DNA from: Micromonospora violae | Lineage (GTDB): Bacteria > Actinomycetota > Actinomycetes > Mycobacteriales > Micromonosporaceae | Direction of reading: 5' to 3' | Assembly: GCF_004217135.1 (NCBI RefSeq) | Contig: NZ_SHKK01000001.1 | Span: 3,410,001 to 3,474,000, forward strand | DNA length: 64,000 nucleotides | Shown here: in pieces, positions 25,192-34,559 of the stretch | How positions within the stretch are numbered: position 1 is the first letter of the stretch | Layout of the letters: the number at the start of each line of letters is the position of its first letter | Program-made: the position numbers and the translations under genes | The notes under the pieces: generated by a model | Told to the model about the DNA's origin: nothing | What the model saw: only the letters and a program-made list of their open reading frames with translations | Databases searched by the model: none

Positions 25192-26526
25192 ATGTCACTC
25201 GATGCCCACGTGATCGACATCAACCCCGCCCGACAGTTGCGGGTGCTGATGCTCTCCTGGGAGTACCCGCCGGTGCTCGTCGGCGGTCTCGGCCGACACG
25301 TGCACGCCCTCTCCGTCGCCCTCGCCGCCGCCGGCCACGAGGTCACCGTCGTCACCCGCCACGGCGACGGCGCACCCCTGGAGGAGTACGCCGACGGCGT
25401 GCGCATCCTGCGCGCTCCCGAGGACCCGGTGACGTTCCCCCTCGCCACCAACTCACTCCTGGCCTGGACCATGGCCTTCAACCACACCCTCACCCGCACC
25501 GCCCTGCGCGCCACCCAGGCCGGCGGCTACGACGTCATCCACGCCCACGACTGGCTCGTCGCCCACACCGCGATGACGCTGCGCGACCACCTGGACATCC
25601 CGCTGGTCACCACCATCCACGCCACCGAGGCCGGCCGGCACCAGGGCTGGCTGCCCGAGGAGATGAACCGCACCATCCACGGCGTCGAACACTGGCTCAG
25701 CAACTCGTCCATTCGGGTGATCACCTGCTCCGGATACATGCGCGACCAGGTGACCCAACTCTTCGACGTACCGGCCGCCCAGGTCGACGTGGTGCCCAAC
25801 GGAGTCGACGACCGGGCCTGGCGGGCCCGCCCCCGAGCGGTCGCGTCGGCCCGGGCACGCTTCGCCGCCGACGGCCCGCTGGTCGGGTACGCCGGACGGT
25901 TGGTCTACGAGAAGGGCGTCCAGCACCTGGTGCACGCCGTACCCCGGCTGCGCGAACGGCACCCGGGGCTGCGCGTGGTGATCGCCGGCGACGGCCCGTA
26001 CCGCACCGAGCTGGAGGCGGAGGCCCGGCGGCTGGCGCTCAGCTCGACCGTCCGGTTCACCGGCTTCCTCGACGCCACCCAACTGCCGGCGATGCTCGGC
26101 GCCACCGACGCGACAGTGGTCCCCAGCCTCTACGAGCCGTTCGGCATGGTGGCGCTGGAGGCCGCAGCCGCCGGCGCACCCCTGGCGGTGGCCCGCACCG
26201 GCGGCCTCGCCGAGATCGTCGAGCCCGGCGTGACCGGGGTGACGTTCCCGCACAGCGACCCGGACGCGCTCGCCGGCGCGGTCGGCCAACTGCTCGGCGA
26301 CGAGGTCTTCGCCCGGCGGCTGGCCCGCAGGGCCCGCACGATGGTCGGCCAACGGTACGGCTGGGCCACCATCGCGGCCCGCACCACCGCCAGCTACGCC
26401 ACCGCCCGCCGCGAACACGGCCCCGTGCAGGCCCGACGCGCCGCCGCCCGACTGGCCGGCGGACGCCCCCGGATCGCCATCCCGGAGGGGAACCTGTTCG
26501 CCACCGCCGACCACGCCGCGAGCTGA
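25192..26526 (+). CDS. GT4 alpha-glucan glucosyltransferase, Rv3032-like
   Basis: A 444-residue glycosyltransferase of the GT-B fold. The donor/acceptor N-domain has 'LMLSWEYPPVLVGGLGRHVH' and 'IHAHDWLVAH', 'TTIHATEAGRHQGW'; the C-domain has 'YAGRLVYEKGVQHL', 'IAGDGPYRTELE' and the nucleotide-sugar motif 'PSLYEPFGMVALEAAAAG'. These phrases closely match Mycobacterium tuberculosis Rv3032, an alpha-1,4-glucosyltransferase of methylglucose lipopolysaccharide and glucan synthesis. The ATG follows AAGGGGGCCGC. A longer in-frame start exists at 25009 inside the preceding gene and is rejected. Confidence 0.88.
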   Translation: MSLDAHVIDINPARQLRVLMLSWEYPPVLVGGLGRHVHALSVALAAAGHEVTVVTRHGDGAPLEEYADGVRILRAPEDPVTFPLATNSLLAWTMAFNHTLTRTALRATQAGGYDVIHAHDWLVAHTAMTLRDHLDIPLVTTIHATEAGRHQGWLPEEMNRTIHGVEHWLSNSSIRVITCSGYMRDQVTQLFDVPAAQVDVVPNGVDDRAWRARPRAVASARARFAADGPLVGYAGRLVYEKGVQHLVHAVPRLRERHPGLRVVIAGDGPYRTELEAEARRLALSSTVRFTGFLDATQLPAMLGATDATVVPSLYEPFGMVALEAAAAGAPLAVARTGGLAEIVEPGVTGVTFPHSDPDALAGAVGQLLGDEVFARRLARRARTMVGQRYGWATIAARTTASYATARREHGPVQARRAAARLAGGRPRIAIPEGNLFATADHAAS

Positions 26527-26609
26527 CCTACGTCAGATGACCTATAGGTGACTTCCGATCCGCTGGTTAGGGTGTAGCCCGGACAGCGGCTGGGGAGGAG
26601 CGTGCAGAG

Positions 26610-28286
26610 GTGCTGATCACGGGTCGGTACCGGCTGCTCGACCTGGTGGGTCGCGGGGGCATGGGTCGGGTCTGGCGCGCCCGCGACGAGATGCTGCACC
26701 GCGAGGTAGCGGTCAAGGAGATCGTTCCACCGAGTTGGTTGGCCGAACATGAACGGGCCGAGGTGCGCGCGCGCACCATGCGGGAGGCGCGCGCCGCGGC
26801 CCGACTCAACCACCCCGCCGTGGTCCGGCTCTACGACGTCGTCGCGGTCGAGGGCAGCCCATGGATCGTCATGGAGTACGTCCCGTCCCGCACCCTCCAG
26901 GACGTGGTGGACGCCGAAGGGCCCCTGGAACCGGCCCGCGCGGCCCGGATCGGCCTGGCCGTGCTCGACGCCCTACAGGCCGCGCACACCGCCGGGGTGC
27001 TGCACCGCGACATCAAACCGCAGAACGTACTGGTGGCGCACGACGGACGGGTGATGCTCACCGACTTCGGGCTGGCCACCTTCGACGGCGGCGACGGCGC
27101 GACGACCCGCCCCGGCATGGTCCTGGGCTCCCCGCAGTACGTGGCCCCGGAGCGGGCCGCCGAGGGGGTGTCCACGGTGGCCGCCGACCTGTGGTCGCTC
27201 GGGGCGACCCTGCACGCCGCCGTGGAGGGGCAGTCCCCGTACGCCCGCAGCACCGCGATGGCCACCCTCAGCGCGCTCGCCGCCAACCCGCCGGACCCGG
27301 CCCCCCACGCAGGGGCGCTCGCGCCGGTGCTGGACGGGCTGCTGCGCCGCGACCCGCGCGACCGCCTCGACCACGACACGGCCCGACGGTTGCTCACCAC
27401 GGCCGCGACCGGCCACACCGACCCGCCGTCGGCCACCGACCAGCCCTCGGCCGACGGGCCGGCGTCGAAGCGGGCCGACCAAACCAGCCCGGCCGACGAC
27501 CCCGACGACTCCGACCCCACCATTCCGCTGCCCAACCCGGGCGCCGCCGTCAGCGTCTCCCCCACGCCGGCCCCGGATCCGGCCGCCGGGCGTACCGCGC
27601 GTCGGGTGGCGGTGGTCGCCGTCGCGCTGCTGGTAGCCGTGGTGGCCGGCGTCGGCACCGCCCTGGTCGTCACCGGGGACGAACCCGGCGACACCACCGG
27701 CTGGTCCTCCCCGCAGCCGAACCGTCCGCCCAACGACGGACCGTTCGGCCCCGGTCGGCCACCAGCCGGCCGGAACCTCCCCCCGCCCCCGTTCGCCTGT
27801 GTCCGTCCGGAGATCGTCGGGACGCCCGTGCGGGCCGGGGCAGCGCACTCGGGCGAGGAGTTCCGGCCACCGCCCGGCTGGGTCTGGCACGCCGACACCG
27901 CCGGCTTCCGGGTCTCCGTCCCGGCGACCTGGGTGACCTCCCGCGACGACAGCGTGACGTGCTTCCAGGACCCGGCGACCGGACGGGCCCTCAGCATCGC
28001 CGGGGGCGACGCCGTCGATCCCCTTCAGCGGCTGCGCACCACCCGCGACGCGGCGGCCAAGGCGGGCGCGTTGCCGGGGTACAACGAGATCCGGCTCGCC
28101 GCGGGTGACGGCGGAGCCGAGTGGGAGTGCCGCTGGCAGACACCGCACGGGTCGTGGCTGCACGCCCGGCAACAGATCTTCCACGCCAACCGGTGGACGC
28201 TGGGTTGGATCACCCGCGACGAGGACTGGGCCATGGCCGCAGCCGACTGGGAACTGGTCCGAGATAGTTTCCGACCACCCCGCTGA
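26610..28286 (+). CDS. Receptor-type Ser/Thr protein kinase (tandem copy 1)
   Basis: A 558-residue PknB-like kinase starting at GTG 26610, 9 nt after GGGGAGGAG. The kinase domain (about 5-262) has glycine loop 'GRGGMGRVW', K36, 'HRDIKPQN' with HRD at 132-134, DFG at 152-154, and 'GSPQYVAPE'. A Pro/Asp-rich juxtamembrane linker follows, a single membrane helix spans about 332-354, and the outer part ends in a compact domain with 'GFRVSVPATW', 'CFQDPATGRALSIAGG' and 'GGAEWECRW'. No PASTA repeats. The extracellular domain is shared with the next gene and may sense an external ligand. 120 bp separate the two kinases. Confidence 0.92.
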   Translation: MLITGRYRLLDLVGRGGMGRVWRARDEMLHREVAVKEIVPPSWLAEHERAEVRARTMREARAAARLNHPAVVRLYDVVAVEGSPWIVMEYVPSRTLQDVVDAEGPLEPARAARIGLAVLDALQAAHTAGVLHRDIKPQNVLVAHDGRVMLTDFGLATFDGGDGATTRPGMVLGSPQYVAPERAAEGVSTVAADLWSLGATLHAAVEGQSPYARSTAMATLSALAANPPDPAPHAGALAPVLDGLLRRDPRDRLDHDTARRLLTTAATGHTDPPSATDQPSADGPASKRADQTSPADDPDDSDPTIPLPNPGAAVSVSPTPAPDPAAGRTARRVAVVAVALLVAVVAGVGTALVVTGDEPGDTTGWSSPQPNRPPNDGPFGPGRPPAGRNLPPPPFACVRPEIVGTPVRAGAAHSGEEFRPPPGWVWHADTAGFRVSVPATWVTSRDDSVTCFQDPATGRALSIAGGDAVDPLQRLRTTRDAAAKAGALPGYNEIRLAAGDGGAEWECRWQTPHGSWLHARQQIFHANRWTLGWITRDEDWAMAAADWELVRDSFRPPR

Positions 28287-28405
28287 CCTGCACCGTATGG
28301 TCATGATCCGGAGCACCGTCCGGCGTGGATCGAGGCCGCTCAGCGGATGAGAATGCCGGCATTGGTAGCTATCGTGGACCTCGGGGTGACCGAGGGGGAG
28401 CGACC

Positions 28406-30031
28406 GTGCATCAGTTGCTGATCGCGGGTCGGTACCGGCTGCTCGACCTGGTCGGCACCGGCGGAATGGGCCGGGTGTGGCTCGCTCGCGACGAGATGCT
28501 GCATCGCGACGTGGCGGTGAAGGAGGTCGTGCCGCCGTCCTGGCTGGCCGAGACCGAGCGCGCGGAATTGCGGCTGCGGACCCTGCGGGAGGCCCGCACC
28601 GCCGCCCGGCTCAACCATCCCAACGTGGTCCGCCTCTACGACGTGGTCCACGACCGGGACAGCCCGTGGATCGTGATGGAGTACGTGCCGTCGCGGTCGG
28701 TGCAGCAGATCATCACCGCCGAGGGGCCGCTGAGCCCGCAGCGGACCGCCCGGATCGGGCTGGCGGTGCTCGCCGCGCTGCGGGCCGCGCACGCCGCCGG
28801 GGTGCTGCACCGCGACGTGAAGCCGCCCAACGTGCTGGTCGCCGACGACGGGCGGGTGGTGCTCACCGACTTCGGGCTGGCCACCTTCGACGGTGGCGAC
28901 GGTGTGATGACCGGGCCCGGCACGGTGCTCGGCTCACCGCAGTTCGTCGCCCCGGAACGGGCCCGCGAAGGGGTGTCCGACGTGCGGACCGACATGTGGT
29001 CGCTGGGCGCGACGCTCTACGCGACGGTTGAGGGGCAGTCACCGTACGCGCGCTCCAGCGCGATGGCGACGCTCAGCGCGCTGGCCACCGAACCACCGGA
29101 CCCGATGCGTCGGGCCGGTCCGTTGCGTCCCGTCCTCACCGGCCTGTTGCAGCGCGACCCCTGGCGGCGACTGACCGCCGTCGAGGCGGAGCCGTTGCTG
29201 CGCCGCGCCGCGGCGAGCCCCGAGGAGCCCTCGGGGTCGGTCCGGTCCTCGGCGGTCGCGGCGGTCCGCAGCGCCGGCCGGGCCATCGCCCCACTCCCGG
29301 TCGAACCGGTGACCCCGTCGGGCGACCTGCCGACGCCGCGCCCGCGCCCGCCGCGTCGACCCGGTCGGCGCCGGCGCCTGATCACCCTGGGTGGTGCGGC
29401 CACCGCGCTGCTCGTCGCGGGAGGCGTCACGCTGGCGCTGGTCAACCGGCACGACGACCGGACTCCCCCGTCCGGCTCGGGTGGCGGCGCGCCGACCGCC
29501 CGGCCGGCGGCGTTCGCCTGCGCGTCATCCCCGCCACCGTCGGCGGCCCCGGTGGTGGCGGTGGCACCGCCGCCAGACGTCAGGTACGGGCTGCCCGAGG
29601 GGTGGACCTGGTACGACGACCCGAGCGGGTTTCGGATCGCCGCCCCGGTGGGTTGGGCACGCTGGAGCGAGGGCACGGCGACCTGCTTCCGCAAGTCCGG
29701 TGGGTCCCGGGTGCTCAGCGTCGAGGCGGGTCCGGCCCGCGCGGATCCGGTGGCGTACTGGCGGGCCGAGGAGGCTCGGCTGATTGCGATCGAGGCGTTG
29801 CCCGACTATCGCCGGGTGGACATCTCGGCGATGAACATCTTCGCGGGTGGTGCCGTGTGGGAGTGCGGCTGGCAGAACGCCCTCGGCGTGTCGGTGCACA
29901 GCTTCCGGCTGCTGGCCAACACCTCGGCCGACCGCTCGTACACCGTCTCGTGGTTGACAGAAGAGTTCGACTGGCAGGTCAACGCGGCATACTTGCCGAT
30001 GATCCGGCAGAGCTTCACCCCCACCCTGTGA
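28406..30031 (+). CDS. Receptor-type Ser/Thr protein kinase (tandem copy 2)
   Basis: A 541-residue paralogue of the preceding kinase, starting at GTG 28406 after GAGGGGGAG. Kinase motifs are intact: 'GTGGMGRVW', 'VAVKEV', 'HRDVKPPN', 'LTDFGLATFDG', 'GSPQFVAPE'. A basic Pro-rich linker precedes one membrane helix ('LITLGGAATALLVAGGVTLA'). The outer domain again has 'GFRIAAPVGW', 'TCFRKSGGSRVLSVEAG', 'GGAVWECGW' and the end 'MIRQSFTP'. Kinase lobes are far more alike than the linkers, so the pair arose by tandem duplication followed by divergence of the linker and outer region. Activation-loop Thr differ (ATTRPGM versus VMTGPGT). Confidence 0.92.
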   Translation: MHQLLIAGRYRLLDLVGTGGMGRVWLARDEMLHRDVAVKEVVPPSWLAETERAELRLRTLREARTAARLNHPNVVRLYDVVHDRDSPWIVMEYVPSRSVQQIITAEGPLSPQRTARIGLAVLAALRAAHAAGVLHRDVKPPNVLVADDGRVVLTDFGLATFDGGDGVMTGPGTVLGSPQFVAPERAREGVSDVRTDMWSLGATLYATVEGQSPYARSSAMATLSALATEPPDPMRRAGPLRPVLTGLLQRDPWRRLTAVEAEPLLRRAAASPEEPSGSVRSSAVAAVRSAGRAIAPLPVEPVTPSGDLPTPRPRPPRRPGRRRRLITLGGAATALLVAGGVTLALVNRHDDRTPPSGSGGGAPTARPAAFACASSPPPSAAPVVAVAPPPDVRYGLPEGWTWYDDPSGFRIAAPVGWARWSEGTATCFRKSGGSRVLSVEAGPARADPVAYWRAEEARLIAIEALPDYRRVDISAMNIFAGGAVWECGWQNALGVSVHSFRLLANTSADRSYTVSWLTEEFDWQVNAAYLPMIRQSFTPTL

Positions 30032-30133
30032 CCCGGTCCGATGTGGACCCTCCGGGTGATGCCCCTGCGGCGCCGGCGCTGACTACAGTGGCGTAGTTTT
30101 GGCGCTCAAGATCCCTGGGGAGGGTGAGCCGAG

Positions 30134-30943
30134 ATGATGGGACCGCAGCACGCGCTGTCCGGCGCGGCGGTATGGTTGGCGGGCTCCTGGGCACTGGAGC
30201 AGTTCGCCGACTACCACCAGTCGCCGCTCGCGTTGGCGGTGGGCACCGCGGTGTGCGCCGGCGGCGCGCTCTTTCCCGACCTCGACATGTCAGGCAAGGT
30301 GACCAAGAACCAGGGCGGGGCCACCGTGGCCCGCACCTTCGGGGTCTTCTCACTCTTCGCCGCCGAAGTGATGGAGAAGATCTCCCTCGGGGTCTACTAC
30401 GCCACGAAGCTCAGCAAGGACCCCCGCCGCAACAACGGGCACCGGACGCTGACCCACACGCTGCCGTTCACCGCGCTGATCGGTTGGGGCACCACCGCGC
30501 TGTGCGCCGCGTACGGCAAGTGGGCGGTCATCACCATCCTGTTCTTCATGTTCGGCCTGGCGCTACGCGGGCTGTTCGACAAGTGGGCCGAGCGGGCCGG
30601 CTGGGTGATCATCACGCTCGCGTCGGCCGGGGCGGCCTGGTTCACCTACGCCAACCTGCCCGGTGGGCGCGGCTATCCGCTGATCGGCACCGCGCTGGGC
30701 GTGGGCTGCTTCGTGCACATCCTCGGCGACATGATCACCCGAGCCGGCGTGCCGATCCTCTGGCCGATCCCGATCAAACGGCGCATGTGGATGATGATCG
30801 GTCTGCCGAACCGCATCGCCCTGCGCGTCGGCAGCAAGGCCGAGGTGGTCGGGATGCGCATCGCACTGACCGCCGTCTCGGCGCTGGCCACCGTCGGCTT
30901 GGTCGCGCCCTCGGTGCTGAGGCGATTCGGCGTCGACGTATGA
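30134..30943 (+). CDS. DUF457/YdjM-like membrane metal-dependent hydrolase
   Basis: A 269-residue polytopic membrane protein. The family's conserved polar residues are visible: 'GPQHALSGAAVW' at the N-terminus, 'GGALFPDLDM' near residue 45, 'HRTLTHTLPF' near residue 105 and 'FVHILGDMITRAGV' near residue 200, a His/Asp set of a putative metal-dependent membrane hydrolase. True substrates are unknown. The ATG pair at 30134 lies 9 nt after GGGGAGGG. It overlaps the downstream amidohydrolase by ATGA. Confidence 0.88.
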   Translation: MMGPQHALSGAAVWLAGSWALEQFADYHQSPLALAVGTAVCAGGALFPDLDMSGKVTKNQGGATVARTFGVFSLFAAEVMEKISLGVYYATKLSKDPRRNNGHRTLTHTLPFTALIGWGTTALCAAYGKWAVITILFFMFGLALRGLFDKWAERAGWVIITLASAGAAWFTYANLPGGRGYPLIGTALGVGCFVHILGDMITRAGVPILWPIPIKRRMWMMIGLPNRIALRVGSKAEVVGMRIALTAVSALATVGLVAPSVLRRFGVDV

Positions 30944-31848
30944 CCGATTCCGCGCCGGTGATCCCGCCGGTCGCGGACGAACGGGTGCCTCAGTTCTGCC
31001 GCACGCTGGGGCTGCCCGGTCTCGCCGACGTGCACGTGCACTTCCTGCCGCCGCGACTGCTGCGTCGGGTGTGGGCCTACTTCGACGCCGCCGGGCCGCT
31101 GGTCGGCACCGAATGGCCGATCCGCTACCGGTGGAGCGACGCCGACCGGGTCGCGCACCTGCGCCGGCTCGGGGTGCGGGCGTTCAGCGCGTTGGCGTAC
31201 GCCCACCGGCCCGGCATGGCGGCGGACCTCAACCGCTGGACGCTGGATTTCGCCCGCGACACCCCCGGGTGCCTGGCCTCGGCCACGTTCTACCCGGAGC
31301 CGGAAGCCCCCGGGTACGTCGCGGCCGCCCTCGCCGAGGGTGCCCGGCTGTTCAAGGTGCACCTGCAGGTCGGCGGTTTCGCGCCGACCGATCCTGCGCT
31401 GGACCAGGTGTGGGGGATGTTGTCGGACGCGGGTGTGCCGGTGGTGGTGCACGCCGGGCACGCGCCGGTGGGGACCGCCCACACCGGCCCGGACCCGTTC
31501 GCCGCGCTGCTCGCCCGTCACCCTCGGCTGACCGCCGTGGTGGCGCACCTGGGCGCCCCGGACTATCGGGCGTTCCTGGACCTCGCGGAGACGTACGAGC
31601 GGGTCCGACTGGACACCACCATGGCCTTCACGCCCTTTTTCGACCAGTTCATGCCGTTCCCCACGGACGAACTGCCCCGGTTGCGTGAGGTGGGGCTGGC
31701 CGGCAAGGTGCTGCTGGGCAGCGACTTCCCGAACCTCCCGTACCCGTACGCCGACCAGATCACCGGGCTGGCCCGGCTGGACCTGGGCGACGACTGGCTG
31801 CGCGCGGTCTGCTGGAACAGCGCCGCCGCCCTGTTCGACCTGGCCTGA
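30940..31848 (+). CDS. Amidohydrolase-family metal-dependent hydrolase
   Basis: A 302-residue protein of the amidohydrolase_2 (TIM-barrel) type: 'GLADVHVHFLPP' supplies the H-x-H pair after strand 1, 'LFKVHLQVGGF' and 'VVVHAGHAPVG' further ligands, 'TAVVAHLGAPDY' a later His and 'VLLGSDFPNLPY' the catalytic Asp. Related enzymes are decarboxylases or lactonases. It is coupled to the membrane hydrolase by a 4-bp overlap, which suggests the two act together. Confidence 0.88.
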   Translation: MTDSAPVIPPVADERVPQFCRTLGLPGLADVHVHFLPPRLLRRVWAYFDAAGPLVGTEWPIRYRWSDADRVAHLRRLGVRAFSALAYAHRPGMAADLNRWTLDFARDTPGCLASATFYPEPEAPGYVAAALAEGARLFKVHLQVGGFAPTDPALDQVWGMLSDAGVPVVVHAGHAPVGTAHTGPDPFAALLARHPRLTAVVAHLGAPDYRAFLDLAETYERVRLDTTMAFTPFFDQFMPFPTDELPRLREVGLAGKVLLGSDFPNLPYPYADQITGLARLDLGDDWLRAVCWNSAAALFDLA

Positions 31849-31938
31849 GCCCGGCCCGCCGAAGGACCACGACGGGCGACCCCGCGACCGGATGCAGGGG
31901 TGCCGCGGAACGGCTGAATTTCTTTTCGACATCTGCTA

Positions 31939-31968
31939 TTGACGTCGCCGTAACAGGTGGCCTAGCGT
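31939..31968 (+). promoter_or_regulatory. Promoter of the LacI/xyloside operon
   Basis: TTGACG (31939-31944) and TAGCGT (31963-31968) are separated by 18 bp, a good housekeeping-sigma match, and the operator palindrome begins immediately downstream. Confidence 0.55.
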
Positions 31969-31971
31969 CCT

Positions 31972-32001
31972 GTCGAACCGCTTCGTCGAAACGCTTCGAC
32001 G
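31972..32001. promoter_or_regulatory. LacI-type operator (perfect palindrome plus overlapping half)
   Basis: cgtcgaa-acgc-ttcgacg (31984-32001) is a perfect inverted repeat with the CGAAnCGnTTCG core of LacI-family operators. An overlapping imperfect copy, gtcgaaccgcttcg, starts at 31972. Position just past the -10 fits repression of lacI and the genes behind it. Confidence 0.75.
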
Positions 32002-32044
32002 GAGTAACGGAAGTGGTCCCACCCCAGGCCGGAGGAGGTGCGCG

Positions 32045-33103
32045 GTGGCCACCATGCACGACGTCGCCCGCCTCGCGCAGGTCTCGGTCAGCACCGTCTC
32101 GTACGTGCTCACCGGCACCCGGCCGATCTCGCAGGCCACCCGCAACAAGGTGCTGGCCGCGATGGCGCAGCTCGACTACCAGCCCAACGCGATGGCCCGG
32201 GGGCTGGCCAGTCGCCGCAGCCGGATCCTCGGCCTGCTGATGCCGATGGACGAGCGCGGCCTCGGCGCCACCGAGACCGCGTTCGTCACCGGCGCCGCCG
32301 CGGCGGCCAGCGTCGCCGGCTACCACCTGGTGCTCTCGCCGGTCGGCGGGGGCAACCTCGACGACCTGCGCCGCCTGGCCAGCCAGCGGATGCTCGACGG
32401 GGTCGTGCTGATGGAGGTTCAGCTGGACGACGAGCGGGTCACCGTGCTCCAGGAGGCGGGGGTGCCGCTGGTGCTGATCGGGCGCACCGGCGACACCAGC
32501 GCGCTCTCCTACGTCGACATCGACTTCGACCAGACCGTCCACGAGGCCGTCGCGCACCTGGTCGCACTCGGCCACCGGCGGATCGTCTACGTCAACCACT
32601 CGGCCGCCACCTTGGCCAGCGGTTACGGGCCGGCGCTGCGGACCCGCGACGCCTTCACCGCGGCGATGACCGGGCACGGTCTGGAGCCGTTGATGATCGC
32701 CGCCGAGGACAGCGCCGCCGGCGGGCGGGCCGCCCTGGCCGCCGCGTTCGCCAAGGCGCCGGACCTGACCGCGGTGTTGGCCATGAACGAGACGGCGATC
32801 TTCGGCATCCTCGGCGAGTTGACCGGCCGCGGGTTGGCGGTGCCCGACGACGTCTCCGTCGTCTCGATGGTCACCTCGCCGCAGGTCGCCGAGCTGGCCA
32901 CCCCGGCGCTGACCGCGATGACGTCGCCCGGCTCGGCGCTCGGCCGGATCGCCATCGAAGCGCTGACGCGCCACCTGGACGGTCCCGCGGACCTTCGTCA
33001 CCAGCAACTGCTGCCGTGCACGTTGGAGGTTCGGGGGTCGACCGCCGCACCACGGCGGCTCACCCTGGCTACCGCTGGTCCACCGTCGAAAGACGGCGGC
33101 TGA
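32045..33103 (+). CDS. LacI-family regulator of the xyloside/glucoside operon
   Basis: A 352-residue repressor starting at GTG 32045 after GGAGGAGG (an ATG is 9 bp further in). The HTH is 'TMHDVARLAQVSVSTVSYVL' with hinge 'NAMARGLASRRSRILGLLMP'. The sugar-binding domain (about 60-330) is full length, so it probably responds to an imported oligosaccharide. The gene is first in a run lacI, binding protein, two permeases, GH31, GH1, with its operator upstream; it most likely represses itself and the operon. Confidence 0.9.
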   Translation: MATMHDVARLAQVSVSTVSYVLTGTRPISQATRNKVLAAMAQLDYQPNAMARGLASRRSRILGLLMPMDERGLGATETAFVTGAAAAASVAGYHLVLSPVGGGNLDDLRRLASQRMLDGVVLMEVQLDDERVTVLQEAGVPLVLIGRTGDTSALSYVDIDFDQTVHEAVAHLVALGHRRIVYVNHSAATLASGYGPALRTRDAFTAAMTGHGLEPLMIAAEDSAAGGRAALAAAFAKAPDLTAVLAMNETAIFGILGELTGRGLAVPDDVSVVSMVTSPQVAELATPALTAMTSPGSALGRIAIEALTRHLDGPADLRHQQLLPCTLEVRGSTAAPRRLTLATAGPPSKDGG

Positions 33104-33114
33104 CCAGCGAAAAC

Positions 33115-33148
33115 GGCCCGCCATCGCGCTGCAACGCGACGACGGGCC
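33115..33148 (+). terminator. Hairpin between lacI and the binding-protein gene
   Basis: ggcccg (33115-33120) pairs with cgggcc (33143-33148), and inner arms tcgcg / cgcga (33124-33128, 33135-33139) stack inside. It may partly terminate or set the ratio between repressor and transporter mRNA. Confidence 0.5.
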
Positions 33149-33187
33149 CTGTGAAGTACCGGCTAGTACTCAACGAGGAGGATAGTA

Positions 33188-34492
33188 ATGCAGCGATTCC
33201 GCCGGCTCGTCGCCGCGATCGCCCTGGCCGCGACCGCGACGACCACCGTGGCCGCTTGCGGCGGTGGTGACAACGGGGACGACAGCGACGCCAAGGTTCT
33301 GAAGCTCTGGCACTACGAGAGCGAGACCAGTGCCATGGGGGTCGGCTGGAACAAGGCCATCGAGATCTTCAAGTCTGAGCACCCGGGTGTCGAGGTGCGC
33401 TTCGAACGCAAGGCGTTCGAGCAGATCCAGCAGAACGCTGGCATGATCATCAACTCGTCCGAGGGCCCGGACATCATGGAGTACAACAAGGGCAACGCCA
33501 CCGCCGGGCTGCTCTCCTCCCAGGGCCTGCTGGCCGACCTGAGCGACGAGGCCGACAAGCGCGGCTGGGCCGACAAGCTCAGCCCCAGCCTGCAGACCAC
33601 CGCCCGGTACAGCGACAAGGGCGTGATGGGCTCCGGCAACTGGTTCGGTGTGCCGAACTACGGCGAGTACGTCACCGTCTACTACAACAAGGACCTTTTC
33701 CAGAGCAACGGCGTCAAGGTCCCGACCACCATGGCCGAGATGACCGCCGCGATGGACACCTTCGTCGGCAAGGGCATCACCCCGCTGGGCATGGCCGGTG
33801 CCGAGTACCCCGCCGGGCAGCTCTTCTACCAGCTCGCCCTCTCCAAGGCGGACCGGCAGTTCGTCGACAACTACCAGCTCTACAAGAACCCGGTCGACTT
33901 CAAGGCCGACCCGCTCAAGTACGGCGCGGACACCTTCGCCCAGTGGGTCCAGAAGGGCTACGTCGCCAAGAACTCGGCCAGCCTCAAGGCCGAGGACATG
34001 GGCACCGCCTTCATCGGCGGCAAGGTTCCGATGATCGTCTCGGGTAGCTGGTGGTACGGCCGGTTCAAGACCGAGATGAAGGCCAACTGGGACACCTTCC
34101 TCTTCCCCGGCAACACCCTGCAGGCCGGGTCCTCCGGCAACCTCTGGGTGGTCCCGGAGAACAGCAAGGCCAAGAGCCTGGCGTACGACTTCATCGACAT
34201 CACCCTGCGTCCGGAGATCCAGGACCTGATCGGCAACAACGGCGGTGTTCCGGTCGCCGCCGACGCGTCGAAGATCACCGACCCGAAGGACCGCAAGCTG
34301 ATCGAGGACTTCAACACGGTCAGCAAGTCCGACGGCCTCGCCTTCTACCCGGACTGGCCGGTCCCCGGCTACTACGACGTGCTGGTCTCCGGCTTCCAGG
34401 GCCTGATCAACGGCTCGAAGTCGCCCGACCAGGTCCTCGACACGATCGCCAAGCCGTACGCCGATGGCGTCAAGGAGATCACCGGCAAGTGA
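33188..34492 (+). CDS. Sugar-binding lipoprotein (xyloglucan-oligosaccharide importer candidate)
   Basis: A 434-residue family-1 extracellular solute-binding protein. A basic start (MQRFRRLV) and lipobox 'TVAACGGG' show lipoprotein export. Mature motifs include 'VLKLWHYESETS', 'GVPNYGEYVTVYYNKDLF' and 'MIVSGSWWYG'. Strong GAGGAGG site 7 nt before the ATG. It is followed by two permeases but no ATPase. Specificity is inferred from the downstream alpha-xylosidase and beta-glucosidase, not from the protein itself. Confidence 0.88.
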   Translation: MQRFRRLVAAIALAATATTTVAACGGGDNGDDSDAKVLKLWHYESETSAMGVGWNKAIEIFKSEHPGVEVRFERKAFEQIQQNAGMIINSSEGPDIMEYNKGNATAGLLSSQGLLADLSDEADKRGWADKLSPSLQTTARYSDKGVMGSGNWFGVPNYGEYVTVYYNKDLFQSNGVKVPTTMAEMTAAMDTFVGKGITPLGMAGAEYPAGQLFYQLALSKADRQFVDNYQLYKNPVDFKADPLKYGADTFAQWVQKGYVAKNSASLKAEDMGTAFIGGKVPMIVSGSWWYGRFKTEMKANWDTFLFPGNTLQAGSSGNLWVVPENSKAKSLAYDFIDITLRPEIQDLIGNNGGVPVAADASKITDPKDRKLIEDFNTVSKSDGLAFYPDWPVPGYYDVLVSGFQGLINGSKSPDQVLDTIAKPYADGVKEITGK

Positions 34493-34559
34493 CACGGCGA
34501 GCGGCGGGCGCGACCGGTACGACCGGCGCGCCCGCCCGCCCCGTCGGGAAGGATCTTCC

